Shown piece by piece: positions 19,549 to 28,389 of a stretch of DNA of 64,000 nt. The DNA comes from Microbacterium sp. AG238 (GTDB taxonomy: Bacteria; Actinomycetota; Actinomycetes; Actinomycetales; Microbacteriaceae): assembly GCF_003610405.1 (NCBI RefSeq), contig NZ_RAQC01000001.1, positions 930,001 to 994,000 of the forward strand, given 5' to 3'. Made by a program: the position numbers and the translations under genes. How positions within the stretch are numbered: the first letter of the stretch is position 1; each line of letters opens with the position of its first letter. Under the pieces are notes generated by a model. The model did not search any database. It had not been told where the DNA came from and saw nothing but the letters and a program-made list of their open reading frames with translations.

Positions 19549-20306
19549 GCGCGGGCCTCCCGGCGGTGCAGGCGCAGGGCGAGGCCTGCGGCGAGGAATC
19601 CTCCGGCGAGCGCCAGGACGGCGGCCAGAGCGGACAGGTCGCCGCCCGTTGCCGGCAGACCCGGCAACCCGGTTCCGGGCGGCGCGGGCACCGGCGGCTG
19701 CGGCACCGGCGGCACGGTGTCATCGATCGCCACCGCGGTGAGGGCGAGCCCGACGTCACCGGTAAGACCCATGAGGGTGGTGTCGGCGCGCGCCTCGGGG
19801 CTGTCCTCGACCCCGAGGGTGACGAGGAGGCTGACCGGCGCGTCTGCGGCGAGGTCGGGCAGGTCGAAGCTCGGGCTGGAGAGCCGGTAGTCATCGGCCG
19901 GGGTCGCCACCGTCAACGGCTGGGCACCGGATGCGCAGACAGGCGTGTCGGCCAGCCCCGTCCACTCATCGGCGCACGACTGCACGCTGATCTGAAGGCC
20001 GCGCGGATGAGCGACGAGGTCGCCGTCCTTTCGCAGTTCGAGAGCGAGGGTGGCGCTCGACGCATCCTCGAGCCGCGCCTGCACCTGCCATGCCCGGATG
20101 TCGCCGGGGCTCAGGTCGCGGAATTCCGCGGGATAGGGGTCGGCGGCGAGCACGAGACGCCCCGGGGCGCCCGTCTCGGGCACCTCTACGAGCGCCGCGT
20201 TGGCGACGCCGGCCAGCAGCACGGTGCCGGTCACCAGGAGCGCGACGGAGCCCGCGGCGGCCGTGACGACGGCGGCGCGATGACCGTGCGACGATGCACG
20301 TTTCAT
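19545..20306 (-). CDS. LPXTG cell-wall-anchored protein
   Basis: A 253-residue exported protein. A classical signal peptide (basic start, hydrophobic VAL-rich segment, ANA cleavage site near residue 37) leads into a beta-rich domain with two Cys (VQSCADEW, DTPVCASG) that could form a disulfide. A proline-rich spacer (VPPVPQPPVPAPPGTG) precedes the sortase motif LPATG, a hydrophobic helix and the basic tail RLHRREARA. It should be linked to peptidoglycan by a sortase; none is encoded in this window. AAGGAG precedes the ATG. It lies between the SipW gene and the anchor-G gene, so it may tether their polymer to the wall (inference). Confidence 0.8.
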   Translation of the reverse strand: MKRASSHGHRAAVVTAAAGSVALLVTGTVLLAGVANAALVEVPETGAPGRLVLAADPYPAEFRDLSPGDIRAWQVQARLEDASSATLALELRKDGDLVAHPRGLQISVQSCADEWTGLADTPVCASGAQPLTVATPADDYRLSSPSFDLPDLAADAPVSLLVTLGVEDSPEARADTTLMGLTGDVGLALTAVAIDDTVPPVPQPPVPAPPGTGLPGLPATGGDLSALAAVLALAGGFLAAGLALRLHRREARA

Positions 20307-20322
20307 GAGTGGTTCTCCTTGT

Positions 20323-20928
20323 TCAGGTCTCGTCGACGTCGGGGGCGGCGCGCGTCGGGGTGGGCCAGAGGGCCCAGGCGATCGCGAGTGCGATCAGGAT
20401 GCTGGCCGCGATCATCACGATCGGTGTCTGCGCCCACAGGACGACGGATCCCAGCACCGGTACCGCGGCGAGCACGCGCGGTGCCTCGTCGACGAGATAC
20501 GTCTGGCTGTCGGCGGAGCCGTTGTCGTCGCCTTGGAGCGTCAGTTCGCGTTGGTCCGGCGCAATCACCACCTCGTCGATGGCGACGATGCGGTGGGTCA
20601 CCGGCTGTCCGGTGTCGGGACGCGGGACCGTCACGACATCGCCGACGCGCAGCTCGGCCGCGGGCGTCAGCTGCGATACCGCGGCCGTCCCGACAGGCAT
20701 GGTCGGCGACATCGACCCCGTCACGAAAACGACGATCGAGAGCCCCCAGATCCAGGCGGCGACGAGCCAGGCGATCGTGGCGATACCGACCACGCCTACC
20801 AGCGTGATGACGACGTCGCGCATCCGGTCGAGCCGGGAGGAACCGACGGGCCCGGTTCCTCCCGGCTCGGCCATATCGCCGCCGTCCCGTGCCGCGTGAG
20901 CGTCATGGGTGATGGCGTGCGTCGACAT
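20323..20928 (-). CDS. sipW: Signal peptidase I, SipW/ER type
   Basis: A 201-residue membrane protease of family S26B. After a soluble N-terminus of about 35 residues comes one membrane helix (VITLVGVVGIATIAWLVAAW), then the nucleophile Ser in VFVTGSMSPTMPVG, and His instead of the bacterial Lys as general base in VTHRIVAID. This Ser-His pair defines SipW and eukaryotic SEC11 enzymes. QGDDNGSAD is a further conserved box and a second membrane helix lies near the C-terminus. SipW enzymes process a few dedicated clients such as TasA; the gene immediately upstream encodes such a protein, 4 bp away. Confidence 0.9.
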   Translation of the reverse strand: MSTHAITHDAHAARDGGDMAEPGGTGPVGSSRLDRMRDVVITLVGVVGIATIAWLVAAWIWGLSIVVFVTGSMSPTMPVGTAAVSQLTPAAELRVGDVVTVPRPDTGQPVTHRIVAIDEVVIAPDQRELTLQGDDNGSADSQTYLVDEAPRVLAAVPVLGSVVLWAQTPIVMIAASILIALAIAWALWPTPTRAAPDVDET

Positions 20929-20932
20929 GGGG

Positions 20933-21622
20933 TCAGGACTCCGCCTGGAACTCCCATGCGGGGGCGACGGTCAGGCCCATGTAGTCGTCGATCGTCGTTC
21001 CCGGAGCGAGCGTCAGCGGGTCGGGAAGCGAGATCTCGAAGCAGTACACCTGCGTGCTGCCGGCATCGGCCGTCAGCGTCTGGCTAGCACTGCCGCCGGT
21101 CGCCGCGAGCGGTCCGTCGGCGATGAGGGTCGCCGACGCCCCCGCCGCGAAGGCCGTCGCATCACAGGTGAAGGCGGCCGTGTCGGTCGCGACGCGCACG
21201 TTCAGCGCGTCGAAGAGAAGACCCGCGGCGTCGTTCGTCGTGATCCCGGCCGCCGGCACTGCTGCCTGCAGCTCGACGTCGCCTGCGACCGAGTCCGGCG
21301 CCGTGCGAAGCGCGACAGCGGCGTAGACGGTGTCACCCGGCGCGAGATCGAGGGCGTCGGGTCCGAACACGATCTCCCCACCGGGGTTGGCCGGCTCGTT
21401 CACCCAGTCGGCTGCCGTGGTGAAGGGGGCGACGGTGTTCTGTTCGACCGAGAAGGTCGACGTGCCTACTCCGGGCCCGCCGGCACCATTGCCGCCGAAG
21501 ACCCATTCGGTGTCGGTCCAGGCAGCGAGCGTCGCCGTGACGCCCAGCCCCAGTGCCGCCCCGCCAGCGGCGATGGCGAAGACCTTGCGGCGGGTCGTCC
21601 CCCGTGTGGTCGCAGTGTTCAT
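20933..21622 (-). CDS. TasA/CalY-like exported protein with SipW-type signal peptide
   Basis: A 229-residue secreted protein, first gene of the operon. The signal region is basic (TTRGTTRRK) followed by VFAIAAGGAALGLGVTATLA and AAWTDTEWVFG, typical of alternate-signal exported proteins processed by SipW-type peptidases. The mature part is a beta-rich domain (LAPGDTVYAAVALRTAPDS; FTCDATAF ... VYCFEISLPDP with a likely Cys pair), as in camelysin/TasA, whose Bacillus members form biofilm fibres. AGGGGA lies 9 bases before the ATG. Fibre formation here is inferred, not seen. Divergent from the LuxR/LAL-type regulator. Confidence 0.83.
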   Translation of the reverse strand: MNTATTRGTTRRKVFAIAAGGAALGLGVTATLAAWTDTEWVFGGNGAGGPGVGTSTFSVEQNTVAPFTTAADWVNEPANPGGEIVFGPDALDLAPGDTVYAAVALRTAPDSVAGDVELQAAVPAAGITTNDAAGLLFDALNVRVATDTAAFTCDATAFAAGASATLIADGPLAATGGSASQTLTADAGSTQVYCFEISLPDPLTLAPGTTIDDYMGLTVAPAWEFQAES

Positions 21623-21793
21623 GTTCGGAGTCCCCTCGTGTCGACCGGCCTCGTGGGGGCCGGTTCCGGTGTGGTTCGAGGCGACGCTAGGGGGGCGCGA
21701 CAGCCAGGCGACAGCGGTTCACCGGTGCCCCGGTGGTGAAATGCGTAGCGAGCCCGCGTGCGCCTTCCTCCGCCTTCGGAACCGCCATGGGGA

Positions 21794-21822
21794 ATCAGTA
21801 GACGCTCAGTGCAACCTCAGTA
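21794..21822. promoter_or_regulatory. Three TCAGT repeats phased at 11 bp (candidate operator)
   Basis: ATCAGTA, CTCAGTG and CTCAGTA start at 21794, 21805 and 21816, so the heptamers recur every 11 bp with 4-bp spacers, on one face of the helix. A 7-bp inverted repeat, GTAGACG (21798-21804) and CGTCTAC (21833-21839), brackets the right part. The site is in the middle of the 292-bp gap between the TasA-like gene and the divergent regulator, so it could serve both. The rest of the gap shows no clear promoter. Confidence 0.6.
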
Positions 21823-21914
21823 GTCCGAATGCCGTCTACCGATAGCCCGGTCCGGATCGTCTGGGTAGGTTGTGACCGAAAGCCATGTCTCGCTGGGGAG
21901 AGGAGCTGGGGTGC

Positions 21915-24497
21915 ATGACGCGATGGGAGCACTCGGGACGGTCGCCACGGACCGATAACGAGGATGGTGAGGTCGTCGGGGACGGGCGCGAACCGGAGGC
22001 CGTGGCGGACGCACTCCTCCGCGGCCGATCGATCGTCATGGGCGGGCCGCTCGGATCGGGGAAGAGTTTCCTGCGCTCACGCGTCGTGAACGTTCTCCGG
22101 CAACGGGGATCCGATCCGATCATGGTGCGGGCGTCGGCCGTGCTGCGCCACACGTACGCGAACGTCTTCGAGGCGGCATCCGATGCGCGCGCCCGGGCAC
22201 TTCTCCGCGACGACCCCGTCCCCGCGTCGACGATCATCGTGGTCGATGACGCGCAGGAGCTCGACGCGGCATCCCTCGCCGTTCTTTTCCGCGCCGTTCA
22301 TTCGGGGCGGGCGACCGCCCTGATCGCGGTGACCGAGCCCCGGCTGCCCACGAGCAGTCGCGACGGCGTGGTCGATGTCATCCATGACCTGTGGCTCTCC
22401 GGCAACGCCGACCGTATCGAGCTCCCGCGCCTCTCTCCGCGCGACGCGGATCGACTCCTGACTCTGTTCGCACCGCATGAGCCGTTCGACAGCGTGACGC
22501 GCGCGGCGCTCCTGTGGTCGGCCGACGGCTCGCGGCTCTTGCTGCGCGCGCTCGTCGACGCCGGTCTCGCCGCGCTGACCGAGGGCCGGGATCCGATCGT
22601 CGCCATCGCCGACGGCGCCTCGCACGGTGCCCTCGCCGCCGTGCTCCACGCTCACGTGCGCGACCTCGACGACGAGCAATTGCGCGCTCTCGTCCTCATC
22701 GATCGAGCCCCGGGCATCACCCGCGCCGACGCGACCCGGCTCGTACCCGTCGCCGTCGTCCACGAACTGCGGGCCGCGGGGCTGGTGTACGACGACGGCA
22801 GCACGAGTCACCGCCTGACCGCGAACCGGGTGCTGGCGCGGGCCGCAGAGCGGGCGCTGGGGAGAGAACGATCCGAGGCGGTCATCTCCGACGCGCTCGA
22901 ACGTCTCCTCCGCGACGAAGGTCGCTGGTGGAGCACACCGCTCGCGCGCCTCCTCGCAGACCAGTGGATGCGCACCGTCGCCCGTCCCGCCGATCTCGAC
23001 GGCGTCTCGCCGGAGTTCATCGAGCGGGTGGTGCTCGATGCGGCACGTGTGGCCAACGACACCGGCGACGCATCGGATGCCGCTGCGTACGCCGCCTGGA
23101 TGAGGACCGACGTCGCCGTTCCCGCGATCGTGCTCGAACAACGCTTCGCCACGGAGAGACTCGGAGCGCGAACCACGGATGAGTCGCTGCTCGACCTCGC
23201 CGTGAACGAGCGTCGGAGGGCGCGCACACTCGTCACGTTTCCCTCGGTGGACGACACGGCGACGGCGCCCGATCTCGGGAGTGCTGGGGCCCCCGACGCC
23301 CTCGCCAAGTCGCGTCAGGCCGTCTCCGACCTGCGACTGCGAGACGCCGTGGTGCTGACGGAGCACGTGCGCCGCGATCCGGCAACGTCGTTCCTACGCG
23401 ACCGCATCGATGTCGAACTGCTGGCCGGCATGGCCCGCGCCTACCTCGGCGAGACCACCGCGATGCGCGAGGCTCTGAACCGTGCGATGCGCATGTTCAC
23501 CTCTGGTGCGAGCTTCGACGACGCACTCGACCGCATCGCGGCCAGGTCATACGATCTCGCCTGTCGGACGGTAGCCGGGACGGACGACGCCGAGGCCGTC
23601 GATCGTTTGGCCTTCGAGCGCGACATGGCGGTGCGAGCAGGCGGGTCAGCGCTCGCTGCCGCCTCGCTCGCCGCGGTGCTGGTGGAGATCAGACGTGGGC
23701 GGGTGCTCGCGGCCCGGCGCGAGCTGCACGCCGCAGCGGCGCGCGCTCCGTACCGGGGCGGTGAGTCGCTCTCGATGATCGAGCTCGAGACCGCCTACGG
23801 TTTGGCCGTGTTCAGGTACCCGCTCGAGGCCCAGGAGACCCTCGCTGCCGTCGAGATGCCCGCCGCCGCGAGCCGGATGCTGCAGCATTCCTTCGCCTCC
23901 ACGTCGTCGGTCGTGGCAGCTGCGAACGGGAACATCGACGAAGCCCGCTCCCACGCCGCCGATGCGTGGACGCTCAGCAGCATGACGGATGCCGTCATGC
24001 TTCAGATCCGCGACGCGCATCGTCTCGCCGTCCTCCGCCATTCCCTCGCGGAGCAGGTGCTCGCAGAGATGCGGCCCCTCGTCGAACGCATCGAGGCGCC
24101 GACCGCTGATGCTCTCCTTCGCGATGCCGAGTCTGCTGCAGCCGGGGCAAACGAGGTCGGGCCACCGCCGGAGAGGATGCTTCAGCGCCTCCGCGCGGCT
24201 TTGTCGGTCCGCAACGACATCGACGAGCCCGGCGAGGCCCCGACCTCCCTCCCCACGAGATCTCTGACCGCGCGCGAGCGCGAAATCGCGCAGCTCGTCG
24301 AAGAGGGTCTGTCGAACCGACGGATCGCGGAGGCCCTGTTCGTGTCCGTGCGCACGGTCGAATCGCACATCTATCAGGCGCGCGCCAAGGTCGGAGCGGC
24401 ATCACGAAGCGAGCTGGGCGCGGCCGTAGCCCGCGAGATCCGAGCACTCAGAGGAGAACGGGCCGCCGCCACCACGCAGATGAACGCGCGAGGCTGA
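21915..24497 (+). CDS. Large LuxR/LAL-type ATPase transcriptional regulator
   Basis: An 860-residue regulator. An N-terminal STAND-like ATPase has Walker A GGPLGSGKSFL (about 43-53) and Walker B TIIVVDDAQELD (about 103-114). A long helical middle resembles the sensor or TPR region of LAL/MalT proteins, and a LuxR-type helix-turn-helix closes the protein (LTAREREIAQLVEEGLSNRR ... VSVRTVESHIYQARAKVGA, about 783-840). I chose ATG 21915 since AGGAG lies 9 bases upstream; an in-frame ATG 10 codons earlier lacks a site. Divergent placement from the SipW/TasA-like operon suggests it controls that operon in response to an unknown ligand. Confidence 0.88.
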   Translation: MTRWEHSGRSPRTDNEDGEVVGDGREPEAVADALLRGRSIVMGGPLGSGKSFLRSRVVNVLRQRGSDPIMVRASAVLRHTYANVFEAASDARARALLRDDPVPASTIIVVDDAQELDAASLAVLFRAVHSGRATALIAVTEPRLPTSSRDGVVDVIHDLWLSGNADRIELPRLSPRDADRLLTLFAPHEPFDSVTRAALLWSADGSRLLLRALVDAGLAALTEGRDPIVAIADGASHGALAAVLHAHVRDLDDEQLRALVLIDRAPGITRADATRLVPVAVVHELRAAGLVYDDGSTSHRLTANRVLARAAERALGRERSEAVISDALERLLRDEGRWWSTPLARLLADQWMRTVARPADLDGVSPEFIERVVLDAARVANDTGDASDAAAYAAWMRTDVAVPAIVLEQRFATERLGARTTDESLLDLAVNERRRARTLVTFPSVDDTATAPDLGSAGAPDALAKSRQAVSDLRLRDAVVLTEHVRRDPATSFLRDRIDVELLAGMARAYLGETTAMREALNRAMRMFTSGASFDDALDRIAARSYDLACRTVAGTDDAEAVDRLAFERDMAVRAGGSALAAASLAAVLVEIRRGRVLAARRELHAAAARAPYRGGESLSMIELETAYGLAVFRYPLEAQETLAAVEMPAAASRMLQHSFASTSSVVAAANGNIDEARSHAADAWTLSSMTDAVMLQIRDAHRLAVLRHSLAEQVLAEMRPLVERIEAPTADALLRDAESAAAGANEVGPPPERMLQRLRAALSVRNDIDEPGEAPTSLPTRSLTAREREIAQLVEEGLSNRRIAEALFVSVRTVESHIYQARAKVGAASRSELGAAVAREIRALRGERAAATTQMNARG

Positions 24498-24508
24498 CGG
24501 GCGGGCGC

Positions 24509-25209
24509 TCAGTCCTCGTCGCCGGCCAGCGCCTGACGGGCGGCATCAAGCGCCACTGCTCCTCGGAAGCCACGTCGCGCGAGCTGCCCGTGCAGTCGCC
24601 GCAAGGCGACGTCATGATCGAGGCCGGACATTCCACGGGCTCGCTGGCGTGCGAACTCGAGCGCCCGCTCGGCCTCGTCGTCAGGTAACGACGCCAGAGC
24701 GATGTCGATCACCTCGCGGTCGAGCCCGCGCCGGGCGAGGGTCTGCGCCACCGCCGTCGCGCCCTGCGCCTTGCGACCGAGAGCTCCGTCGAGCAGCTGC
24801 TCGGCCAAGCGGGAGTCGTCGAGGTAGCCGTTGTCGAGGAAGGCGGCGATCACGTCCTCAGCCTCGCTCTCGTCGAGTTCGGCCCCGCGCAGAACGTCAC
24901 GAGCCTCTCGGACCGACAGTGACCTGCCGCGCAGCCGCTTGAGCAGCGCGCGCTCGGCGCGCGCGCGTCGCTCCGACTCGTCGGTCGGCCCCTCGGGAGC
25001 CCTATCGCGAGGAGTCGTTCGCCGCGTCGGAGACCCGCCCGACGCAGCGTCTCGAGGTTCTGTCGTCCACGTTGTATGCCATCGCGAGCTGCCGTCCGCT
25101 GCTCTCCCGCTGTCAGGACGGGGTTCGGGGACGGCGACATCCGCTGTACCGAAGAGGGGGATGATGGGGGCGAGGCGGTCGGCGTCGCCCCCATCATGAT
25201 CCGAACCGA

Positions 25210-25213
<4 letters not shown>
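24509..25213 (-). CDS. recX: Recombination regulator RecX
   Basis: A 234-residue modulator that binds RecA filaments and limits their activity. The RecX three-helix repeats start near residue 85 ([21 protein letters not shown]), with [14 protein letters not shown] and [17 protein letters not shown] following. The first 80 residues are a polar, low-complexity extension rich in Arg, Ser, Pro and Thr, not part of the conserved domain. It starts at GTG overlapping the recA stop as GTGA, so RecX output is coupled to RecA. Confidence 0.93.
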
Positions 25214-26262
<1,049 letters not shown>

Positions 26263-26460
26263 GGCGTGCTCCTTATGCTCGCGTTTCCGACGCCTGTAGG
26301 CTGTCGCGCTCTCGACTCGGTGCCGGGATGCTGCGACAAGGCATGGTGTGTCTCTCGACGCTGCCCACGGTACGGAGGGCCTCCGACATTCATCGACGGC
26401 CGACTCGCATCCGGGGAACCTCGCCGGGAGGAACCACCTGTGCAGGACACTACGCTCGTT

Positions 26461-26476
26461 TCGAACGGATATTCGA
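26461..26476. promoter_or_regulatory. SOS box (LexA operator) of recA
   Basis: TCGAACGGATATTCGA matches the actinobacterial consensus TCGAAC-N4-GTTCGA at 11 of 12 fixed positions. It is 198 bp upstream of the recA start. The remainder of this 278-bp gap shows nothing else recognised. Confidence 0.85.
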
Positions 26477-26540
26477 CGACACGCCGCAGAATCTCCGCGG
26501 ACGTCGAACACGCGCCGACTGCGACCACGGCGCCGCCCCC

Positions 26541-26765
26541 TCAGCGTTCGCGCGGGTCCAATCGACCGACGCCGTAGCGTCGGGACTCGGGCACGTCGGC
26601 CTCGAGGCACAGCGCCAGCCAGACCGCTCGGGGCGGTTCGCCGGCGTCGAGCGCCTGACGCGCCGTGCGATCGCCGAGCGGCCCGAGAGCGAGATCGTCG
26701 ATCAGCGCCGGGCCGCGTCGGCCGAACTCCGCCTCGACGGCGCGGTCGAACTCACTGCGACGCAT
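26541..26765 (-). CDS. DUF3046 domain-containing protein
   Basis: A 74-residue protein matching DUF3046 over its full length: [14 protein letters not shown], then [19 protein letters not shown] and [11 protein letters not shown] with VPESRRYG. The family is small, actinobacterial, has no known function, and typically lies next to recA, as here and in mycobacteria (Rv2738c). No strong ribosome site precedes the ATG. It sits 15 bp after clgR and may be co-transcribed with it. Confidence 0.9.
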   Translation of the reverse strand: MRRSEFDRAVEAEFGRRGPALIDDLALGPLGDRTARQALDAGEPPRAVWLALCLEADVPESRRYGVGRLDPRER

Positions 26766-26780
26766 CGATGCGAGCGGTGA

Positions 26781-27101
26781 TCAGTGCAGCGAGAGCTCGG
26801 GCGCGATGAGGTCGCCGTCGAGACCCGCGATGTCGTCGGGGACGACATCCGACAGCACCGGAAGCCCCTCGAGAACCGAGATGCGGTCGCCCACCTCGCG
26901 CATGATGCTCGAGATCGGGACGTCGAGCGCCTCGGCCACGGAAGCGAGGATCTCGCTCGAGGCCTCCTTCTGGCCGCGCTCGACCTCGCTGAGGTAGCCG
27001 AGCGCCACGCTCGCGCGGCTGGCGACCTGTCGGAGGGTGCGGCCCTTCTGCAGGCGGAGGTCACGCAGAACGTCGCCGATCTCCTGTCGAACCAAGATCA
27101 T
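26781..27101 (-). CDS. clgR: HTH regulator ClgR
   Basis: A 106-residue XRE-family DNA-binding protein. The helix-turn-helix covers residues about 8-62 (LRLQKGRTLRQVASRASVA and GYLSEVERGQKEASSEIL). The C-terminus is short, acidic and likely a degradation tag region. ClgR activates clp protease and stress genes in actinobacteria. The assignment rests on the sequence and on the neighbourhood (ftsK-pgsA-cinA-clgR-recA, matching mycobacterial Rv2745c). Start at ATG 27101 (MILVRQEIGD) with AAGGAGG upstream; the longer reading from 27149 adds an Arg-rich stretch and is rejected. Confidence 0.87.
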   Translation of the reverse strand: MILVRQEIGDVLRDLRLQKGRTLRQVASRASVALGYLSEVERGQKEASSEILASVAEALDVPISSIMREVGDRISVLEGLPVLSDVVPDDIAGLDGDLIAPELSLH

Positions 27102-27258
27102 CTCGGACCCCCTCCTTCGTCGTGGTGCTCGCTCGTCCCGGGTGGACAACGGTATCTCATCAGCACGCCACCCTAGCTCGCTCCCGCTGTGGGTCGCATG
27201 AGAGTTGACACGCGCTGATCACGATGACAAGAACGACGTCGGTGCCATGCGTATTCCG

Positions 27259-27804
27259 TCACAGCGCATCGAGCGCCAACCGGATCGCGCGGGCCGAGGC
27301 CTCGGCTCTGATCTGCGCCCGATCGCCCTCGAGCTGCAGGCTCTCGATGCGCACGCCGAGCGCAGTCGCGACGGCGATATGCACGGTTCCGACGGGCTGA
27401 CCGTCGGGCGAGCCGGGGCCGGCGATGCCGGTCGTCGCGATGCCGACGTCCGCAGCTGCCGCCCCGGGCCCCAGGGCGACCCGGGCGCCTTCGGCCATCT
27501 GGCGGGCGACGCGCGGGTGCACCGCGCCGTGAGCATCCAGAAGTGCGCCGTCGACGTGGAGCAGTCGTTGCTTCAGTTCCGTCGCATAGGCGACCACTCC
27601 CCCGCGCACGACGGCCGAAGCCCCGGAGACGGCGACGAGCTCGGCGACAACGAGTCCGCCCGTCAGCGACTCGGCGACCGCGAGGGTCCAGCCGAGCTCG
27701 CCGAGCCGCTCGATGAGGCGCTCCGCGTCGGTGCGCCGACCGGTCGACACGAGCGTCGCCTCGACCTCGTCCGGGAGGTCGTGGACGTGCTCGCGAGCCG
27801 TCAT
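27259..27804 (-). CDS. cinA: CinA-like nicotinamide-nucleotide amidohydrolase (PncC type)
   Basis: A 181-residue protein equal to the C-terminal domain of CinA, which deamidates NMN to NaMN in pyridine-nucleotide recycling. Typical motifs are LAVAESLTGGLVVAELV with the catalytic Ser, VRGGVVAYATELKQRLLHV, and IATTGIAGPGSPDGQPVGTVHIAV. The N-terminal molybdopterin-like domain of longer CinA proteins is absent, as in E. coli PncC. Its ATG overlaps the pgsA stop (ATGA). Confidence 0.93.
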   Translation of the reverse strand: MTAREHVHDLPDEVEATLVSTGRRTDAERLIERLGELGWTLAVAESLTGGLVVAELVAVSGASAVVRGGVVAYATELKQRLLHVDGALLDAHGAVHPRVARQMAEGARVALGPGAAAADVGIATTGIAGPGSPDGQPVGTVHIAVATALGVRIESLQLEGDRAQIRAEASARAIRLALDAL

Positions 27805-28373
27805 GATCCCGCTCCGCGCCGTCTGGCTCCGCGGACCGCGGTGATGACGTAGTCGATGCCGCTGGCGACGGTGAGTACGACGGCGATCCACATCGCGATC
27901 GTGTTGACCACGTGGATCCAGTCACCCACGAGCGTCCACAGCGGGAGCAGGGCCAGCGAAAGCGCTACGGCCTGCGCGACGGTCTTGAGCTTGCCCATCC
28001 ACGCCGCTGCCACGACGTGGTCGCCCGCGACGAGGAGGCGATGGACCGTGATCCCCAGTTCGCGCACGAGGACGACGATCGTGACGGCCCACGGCAGTTC
28101 TCCGAGCAGTGACAAGCCGACGAAGGCCAGGCCCGTGAGTACCTTGTCGGCGATCGGATCGAGCAGCTTTCCGAGGTCGGTGACGATGCGGTACTTGCGA
28201 GCGAGGTATCCGTCGATGCCGTCCGTCGCGATCGCGACGATGAAGAGGACACCGGCCCACCAGCGCAGGGCGCCGTCGGAACCGCCGTCGACGAGCAGCA
28301 GCCAGAGGAAGACGGGTGCGCACAGAATGCGCACGATCGTGATCGCGTTGGGCAGTTGCCTGGGGACCGTCAC
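27801..28373 (-). CDS. pgsA: CDP-diacylglycerol--glycerol-3-phosphate 3-phosphatidyltransferase
   Basis: A 190-residue integral membrane enzyme of the CDP-alcohol phosphatidyltransferase family, making phosphatidylglycerol phosphate. The signature is TDGIDGYLARKYRIVTDLG followed by KLLDPIADK, with all four metal-binding Asp. Several hydrophobic helices surround it (AVTIVVLVRELGITVHRLLV; IAMWIAVVLTVASGIDYVI). Coupled to cinA by ATGA and 16 bp after the ftsK stop. The mycobacterial neighbour of clgR is also a pgsA (pgsA3), although the exact lipid head group cannot be fixed from sequence. Confidence 0.93.
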   Translation of the reverse strand: MTVPRQLPNAITIVRILCAPVFLWLLLVDGGSDGALRWWAGVLFIVAIATDGIDGYLARKYRIVTDLGKLLDPIADKVLTGLAFVGLSLLGELPWAVTIVVLVRELGITVHRLLVAGDHVVAAAWMGKLKTVAQAVALSLALLPLWTLVGDWIHVVNTIAMWIAVVLTVASGIDYVITAVRGARRRGAGS

Positions 28374-28389
28374 GGAGCGAGCCTATCCG

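Noticed and set aside
17494..19890. A 798-codon plus-strand frame over the surface-protein cluster
   Set aside because: Antisense to genes with recognisable domains and signal peptides; composition (Arg, Asp, Gly) is that of a shadow frame.
27102..27149. Longer ClgR starting 16 codons upstream
   Set aside because: The extra residues are Arg-rich and the strong AAGGAGG would lie inside the gene; ATG 27101 fits the family start.
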